From positions 90,151 to 154,150 of the forward strand of contig NZ_JAEDAJ010000008.1 in assembly GCF_016623465.1 (NCBI RefSeq): DNA of 64,000 bases, in the 5' to 3' direction. The notes under the pieces were generated by a model that was given only the letters and a program-made list of their open reading frames with translations, was not told the origin of the DNA and ran no database searches. The position numbers were made by a program, and so were the translations under genes. Below, piece after piece: positions 60,958 to 64,000 of the stretch. The first letter of the stretch is position 1, and each line of letters starts with the position of its first letter. This DNA is from Brachybacterium halotolerans. Its GTDB lineage: Bacteria; Actinomycetota; Actinomycetes; Actinomycetales; Dermabacteraceae.

Positions 60958-61896
60958 TCACAGGTGGGCGCCGAAGAACTCCGTCGCGGCCGCGAGGGCC
61001 TTGCCCGTGGGCTCCGGCTGGTCGTAGAGCTCGTAGTGGGAGACGCCCGGCAGGACCAGCAGCTGCTTGTCCTTCGAGGGCGCGCGGCCGTAAATCTCCT
61101 GGCCGTCGCGGTACGCCCCGAAGCCGCCGGGCTTCTCGCCGATGACGATGAGCATCGGCTGCGTCAGCAGCGTCTCGGCCTGGAGGAAGGCGTCCCACCC
61201 CATCGCCGCGGCGCGGCGGGAGAAGGCGGCGCTGGTGGCGCCCCCAGGGGTCCGGCCGCGATCGGTCTTGTAGTAGTCGGTCGCCTCGAGCATGTCGATG
61301 TCCTCGATGCCTGCGCTCCGGCCCTCCGCGACGGAGGCGGGCAGGTAGTCGTCCACGCGGGCGTCCTCCCCTCGCGCCTCGGAGGTGCGCTGGGCGGACA
61401 TCTGCTCGAGAGCGCCGATCGGGTCATACCCGCTGAACGCCTCGCGGCTGAGCCGACCGAAGTTCACGCCGGTGATCGACGCGACCGCCTTGATCCGACG
61501 GTCGGACATGGTCGCGTTCAGCACGTATCCGCCTCCGCCGCACACGCCGATGCCGCCGATCCTGTCGGCATCCACGTAGGGCAGGGTGACGAGATGGTCG
61601 ATCGCGACCCGCACGTCCTCGACGCGCTGAGCGGGGTCCTCGACCAGGCGGGGCTCACCGCCGCTCTCCCCCTGGAAGCTGGCATCGAAGGCGAGCACCA
61701 CGTACCCGGCCTCGGCGAGTCCCTTCGCGTACACGTTCCCGGCGGTCTGCTCCTTGCAGCTGCCGATCGGGTGCACGCTCACGATCGCCGGGTAGGAGCC
61801 CTCGGCGTCGAAGTCCTCCGGCAGATGCAGCACGCCTGCCAGGTCCCAAGCCATTCCCGGCGAACGGAAGCGGATGTTCTTGGTCGTCTCGGTCAT
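60958..61896 (-). CDS. Alpha/beta hydrolase with Cys nucleophile (hydrolase A)
   Basis: A 312-residue paralogue of the downstream hydrolase: 'AGVLHLPEDFDAEGSYPAIVSVHPIGSCKEQTAGNVYAKGLAEAGYVVLAFDASFQGES', nucleophile Cys119 in GVCGGGG, His in GVSHYELYD. Both share 'KEQTAG' and 'DASFQG', typical of the COG1073/dienelactone-hydrolase group found beside stress-responsive SDRs. GGAGGTCACG before the ATG fixes the start. It is the first gene of the cluster, divergent from the XRE regulator. Confidence 0.88.
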   Translation of the reverse strand: MTETTKNIRFRSPGMAWDLAGVLHLPEDFDAEGSYPAIVSVHPIGSCKEQTAGNVYAKGLAEAGYVVLAFDASFQGESGGEPRLVEDPAQRVEDVRVAIDHLVTLPYVDADRIGGIGVCGGGGYVLNATMSDRRIKAVASITGVNFGRLSREAFSGYDPIGALEQMSAQRTSEARGEDARVDDYLPASVAEGRSAGIEDIDMLEATDYYKTDRGRTPGGATSAAFSRRAAAMGWDAFLQAETLLTQPMLIVIGEKPGGFGAYRDGQEIYGRAPSKDKQLLVLPGVSHYELYDQPEPTGKALAAATEFFGAHL

Positions 61897-62081
61897 CGTG
61901 ACCTCCTCGATCGATGTGCGGGGCCCGCGGACTGCGCCCGGTCCCCGCCGGATGTCTCCATCCTGGGACCGACGGCCGACGGGAGGAAGGTTCCATCCCG
62001 ACCCCCCTCGGAGCCCATGGCAGGGAACAGGGGTCTGAGGGAACCTGGATCCGTGCGTCGAGGGCACATACCGTTCTTCGC
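61897..62081. promoter_or_regulatory. Divergent spacer between hydrolase A and the XRE regulator
   Basis: This 185-bp spacer should hold both promoters. TACCGT (62069-62074) ends 7 nt before the XRE ATG. GGTTCCATCCC around 62000 and GGGAACCTGGATCC around 62040 form imperfect opposed arms, a possible XRE operator. CAGGAT-type hexamers lie on the minus strand near 61966-61971. Confidence 0.4.
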
Positions 62082-62975
62082 ATGGCACCCAAGGACGAGA
62101 ACGTGCGGGCCTTCCTGTCCACCCGCCGCGCGAAGATCACCCCGGACATGGCAGGCATTCCCCGCGGCACCAGCGCCCGGCGTGTGCCCGGCCTGCGCCG
62201 CGAGGAGGTGGCGACGCTCTCCGGCGTCTCCGTGGACTACTACACGCGCATCGAGAAAGGGGACCTGACCGGGGTGTCCGACGAGATCCTCGATGCGATC
62301 GCCCAGGTCCTGCAGATGGACGAGAGCGAGACCGGGTACCTGTACGACCTCGCCCGTGAGGCCCGGAGGCCTGCGCGTGCCCGTGCGCGCTCCCGTCGGG
62401 GTCCGACGACCGTGCCCCCGCAGATCCGGCTCCTGCTGGACTCCATGGGCACGACGCCCGTCATTGCGTTGAGCGGGCGGCTGGACATCCTCGCGGCGAA
62501 CGCCCTGGGGCGTGCGGTCTTCGACGTGGTCCACACGAGCCCCACCCGACGCACGGCCGTCTCGGCGCCGAACCTCGCCTCCTTCGTCTTCCTGGACCCG
62601 GCCGCGTCGGGGTTCTTCGACGACCTCGACGGCGCCGCCGACACCTGCGTGCGGATGCTGCGAGCCCAAGCGGGCACCGCCCCGCACGACGCGCAGCTGA
62701 CACAGCTCATCGGCGAGCTCTCGACGCGGAGCGAGGACTTCCGCACCCGGTGGGCCGCCCATGACGTAGGCGACCACCGCTCGGGCTCGAAGATCCTGCA
62801 TCACCCCGAGGTCGGCGAGCTCGATTTGCGGTTCGAGGAGCTGACCCTGGCCTCCGCGCCGTCGATCGTGCTATCGGCGTACATCGCCGAGCCCTCCTCG
62901 CCGACGGCCGAGCGGCTGCAGATGCTCGCGGCGTGGACCACGGGATCCGCGGTCGGCCCCGCTGCTGAGGTCTGA
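62082..62975 (+). CDS. XRE-family regulator with MmyB-like ligand-binding domain
   Basis: A 297-residue regulator: 'VPGLRREEVATLSGVSVDYYTRIEKG' is the helix-turn-helix of the MmyB/MLTR group (usually LRREEVAxLAGVSxxYYxRxEQG), and residues about 110-290 are the PAS-like MLTR ligand domain. Such regulators almost always lie divergent to SDR or other oxidoreductase genes, as here. TACCGT ends 7 nt before the ATG: probable leaderless start. Ligand unknown. Confidence 0.92.
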   Translation: MAPKDENVRAFLSTRRAKITPDMAGIPRGTSARRVPGLRREEVATLSGVSVDYYTRIEKGDLTGVSDEILDAIAQVLQMDESETGYLYDLAREARRPARARARSRRGPTTVPPQIRLLLDSMGTTPVIALSGRLDILAANALGRAVFDVVHTSPTRRTAVSAPNLASFVFLDPAASGFFDDLDGAADTCVRMLRAQAGTAPHDAQLTQLIGELSTRSEDFRTRWAAHDVGDHRSGSKILHHPEVGELDLRFEELTLASAPSIVLSAYIAEPSSPTAERLQMLAAWTTGSAVGPAAEV

Positions 62976-63091
62976 CGCGCCTGTACCGTCCCCACCAGCG
63001 GTCCCCCGGAGGATTGCGGCGCGTGCGCGGAGACTGTCCGGAAACGGCGTGGGAGCGAGAGCGGGGAGTCCTGTCCACCTGAACGAGACGG

Positions 63092-63286
63092 TCAGAACCG
63101 GATGGAGACGATGACCTGGCTCCCGCCGCGCATCTCGACGTGATGGTGGATGGTGGTGTTGAGGATCAGCCGTCCCACTACACCGTTGCTGCGCCGCTTG
63201 GTGAACTTGAAGAAGCCGACCTGCAGGATCACCGTGAGGGTCTCGAAGACGAACAGGCCGCCGAGGACCACCATCAGCAGCTCGGT
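63092..63286 (-). pseudogene. Detached C-terminal fragment of MraY
   Basis: About 63 codons in one minus-strand frame (LLMVVLGGLFVFETLTVILQVGFFKFTKRR, then TIHHHVEMRGGSQVIVSIRF before the stop) match the last segment of phospho-N-acetylmuramoyl-pentapeptide transferase MraY, including the LGGLFV..T..V..QVG and HHH.E..G...V...RF landmarks. The upstream nine-tenths of the gene is missing, the motif 'MAPLxHHFE' is degraded to LNTTIHHHVE, and no start or ribosome site is seen. It is a decayed fragment, not the cell-wall gene, which must be elsewhere. A transcription hairpin lies directly upstream. Confidence 0.7.
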
Positions 63287-63302
63287 ACCGGGCGGGCGTG
63301 CG

Positions 63303-63334
63303 TGTAGAGGGGCACGGTGGTGTGCCCCTCTACA
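63303..63334. terminator. Terminator hairpin between the HNH gene and the MraY fragment
   Basis: Perfect 13-bp arms TGTAGAGGGGCAC (63303-63315) and GTGCCCCTCTACA (63322-63334) with a 6-nt loop. It lies 80 bp beyond the HNH stop codon and probably ends that transcript. Confidence 0.75.
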
Positions 63335-63413
63335 GGTGGGGGTGGTGTCGCTAGGCGCGGTGACCTCGGTGTTCCGGAGGTCCGCCGACTCGTGGCCTGG
63401 TCGGGCTTTCGGG

Positions 63414-64000
63414 TCAGAAGGGTGGTGGTCCGGGGTCGAACTTGGGTGGTGGGTTCTGTTGCTTGCGTGGTTTTCGGGTGGTGGCGCTGATGGGGATGTC
63501 GCCGTCGTACTGGAACGTCGGGAGCGGTTGATATCGACGCCGGACGGGTTTCTCGACGGGGACTTCTTCGAGGTCGGGGGCGACGGCCTGGTCCATGTCC
63601 ACGCGGGGCCACGGGTCCGGGACACCAGGCCGGACCGGCCAGGGCGAGTCCAGAACTGACGGCTCAGGCGAACCAGTCACCCAGCCGCTGGGGGTTTCGC
63701 TGTCGTGCTCGCCCGTGCCCCGCTGCTCGTAGTCGTCCTGACTGCGCTCTATCGAGTCCCAGACGGCGTCGAGCTGGGCGACGGCTTGTGGGGTGAGGAG
63801 ATCGGTGTCGTCCTCGCGGAACACGCGGAAGCGTTCTTGCATCTCCCACACCGTGCCCGCGGTCCCCGCCGGGGACTCGTCCGCCTCCACACGAATCGGG
63901 TCGAGCTTGCCGGCGGTCTTCATCGCGTGGTGGAACCAGCACAGGAAATGCAGGTTCTCCACCGCCGTCCGACCACCACAGACGGGATCGGCATGGTTGT
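63414..64000 (-). CDS. HNH endonuclease, DUF222-type (5' end outside window)
   Basis: The C-terminal ~195 residues of a gene that enters from the right edge. The HNH motif is at the edge: N-H-A-D-P-V...GGRTAVENLHFLCWFHHAMK, typical of the HNH domain found at the C-terminus of actinobacterial DUF222 proteins. A long Pro/Asp/Glu-rich tail follows. These are multi-copy in many actinobacterial genomes and thought to be mobile or 13E12-repeat-related; a nuclease role is expected. The codon usage includes more A/T-ending codons (e.g. TTTCGGGT, CTTGCGTGG) than neighbours, a sign of separate origin. Confidence 0.85.
   Translation of the reverse strand, partial: NHADPVCGGRTAVENLHFLCWFHHAMKTAGKLDPIRVEADESPAGTAGTVWEMQERFRVFREDDTDLLTPQAVAQLDAVWDSIERSQDDYEQRGTGEHDSETPSGWVTGSPEPSVLDSPWPVRPGVPDPWPRVDMDQAVAPDLEEVPVEKPVRRRYQPLPTFQYDGDIPISATTRKPRKQQNPPPKFDPGPPPF

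Noticed and set aside
1..64000. tRNA, rRNA or prophage
   Set aside because: I found no cloverleaf-like sequence, CCA-ended hairpin set, rRNA motif, integrase or phage structural gene in any spacer; small RNAs cannot be excluded by eye.

Overview
The window is very GC-rich bacterial chromosome (GC-ending codons throughout, short spacers, few T-tracts). The gene content and promoter style point to an actinobacterium of the order Micrococcales. Protein character suggests Brachybacterium or another Dermabacteraceae, but this is inference, not a database match. I see no rRNA, tRNA, CRISPR array, complete insertion sequence or prophage. It reads as ordinary core/accessory chromosome rich in transporters, oxidoreductases and one-gene regulators. 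Sixty-one genes or fragments are listed; the first (BCCT carrier) and last (HNH endonuclease) run off the window.

Layout. 1-8.3 kb: BCCT carrier, divergent GH13 glucosidase-like enzyme, small membrane protein, a heterodimeric ABC exporter pair, a secreted lamin-tail protein. 8.5-19.6 kb: CPA1 antiporter, LldD-type lactate dehydrogenase, S9 peptidase, a NYN nuclease with LOTUS domain, an ArsR-AHSA1 fusion regulator with a second AHSA1 protein, PhzF, and an MHS-type MFS carrier. 19.8-26.7 kb: M20 deacetylase, two more sodium/proton antiporters, two divergent SDRs with a coupled GntR regulator. 26.7-35.7 kb: USP with APC permease, two aldo/keto reductases, IclR with a dicarboxylate symporter, a kinase-like phosphotransferase, MerR, EamA. 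36-46.6 kb: MFS, FUSC, alpha/beta hydrolase, DinB-like, 2TM, SDR, APC, CPBP, fructosamine kinase. 46.6-52.8 kb: methyltransferase-EamA operon, LysR-CDF operon, YccF, VOC, YefM-YoeB toxin-antitoxin. 52.9-57.3 kb: aldo/keto reductase, hydrolase-MFS-VOC operon, racemase. 57.3-63 kb: LtrA plus a four-gene cluster (two Cys-nucleophile hydrolases, SDR, DUF2255) divergent from an XRE regulator. The right edge holds a detached MraY C-terminal fragment and the end of an HNH endonuclease.

Three themes stand out. (1) About twenty genes have a TAnnnT-like hexamer ending 5-8 nt before the start codon and no Shine-Dalgarno, so they are probably transcribed as leaderless mRNAs; this decides several starts. 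(2) Several intergenic regions carry local regulator-operator logic that can be read directly: a 26-bp palindrome on the ArsR promoter, a 19-bp-spacer MerR promoter, a multi-half-site operator between iclR and its symporter, and paired TGTACA-type boxes before yefM. (3) Short tandem repeats with 7-bp or 14-bp periods recur between genes, the largest being CTCACCG x15 between the two AHSA1 genes. No clearly new multi-gene system is proven. The best candidates for something undescribed are the ArsR-AHSA1 pair with its repeat and operator, and the XRE-linked hydrolase cluster.
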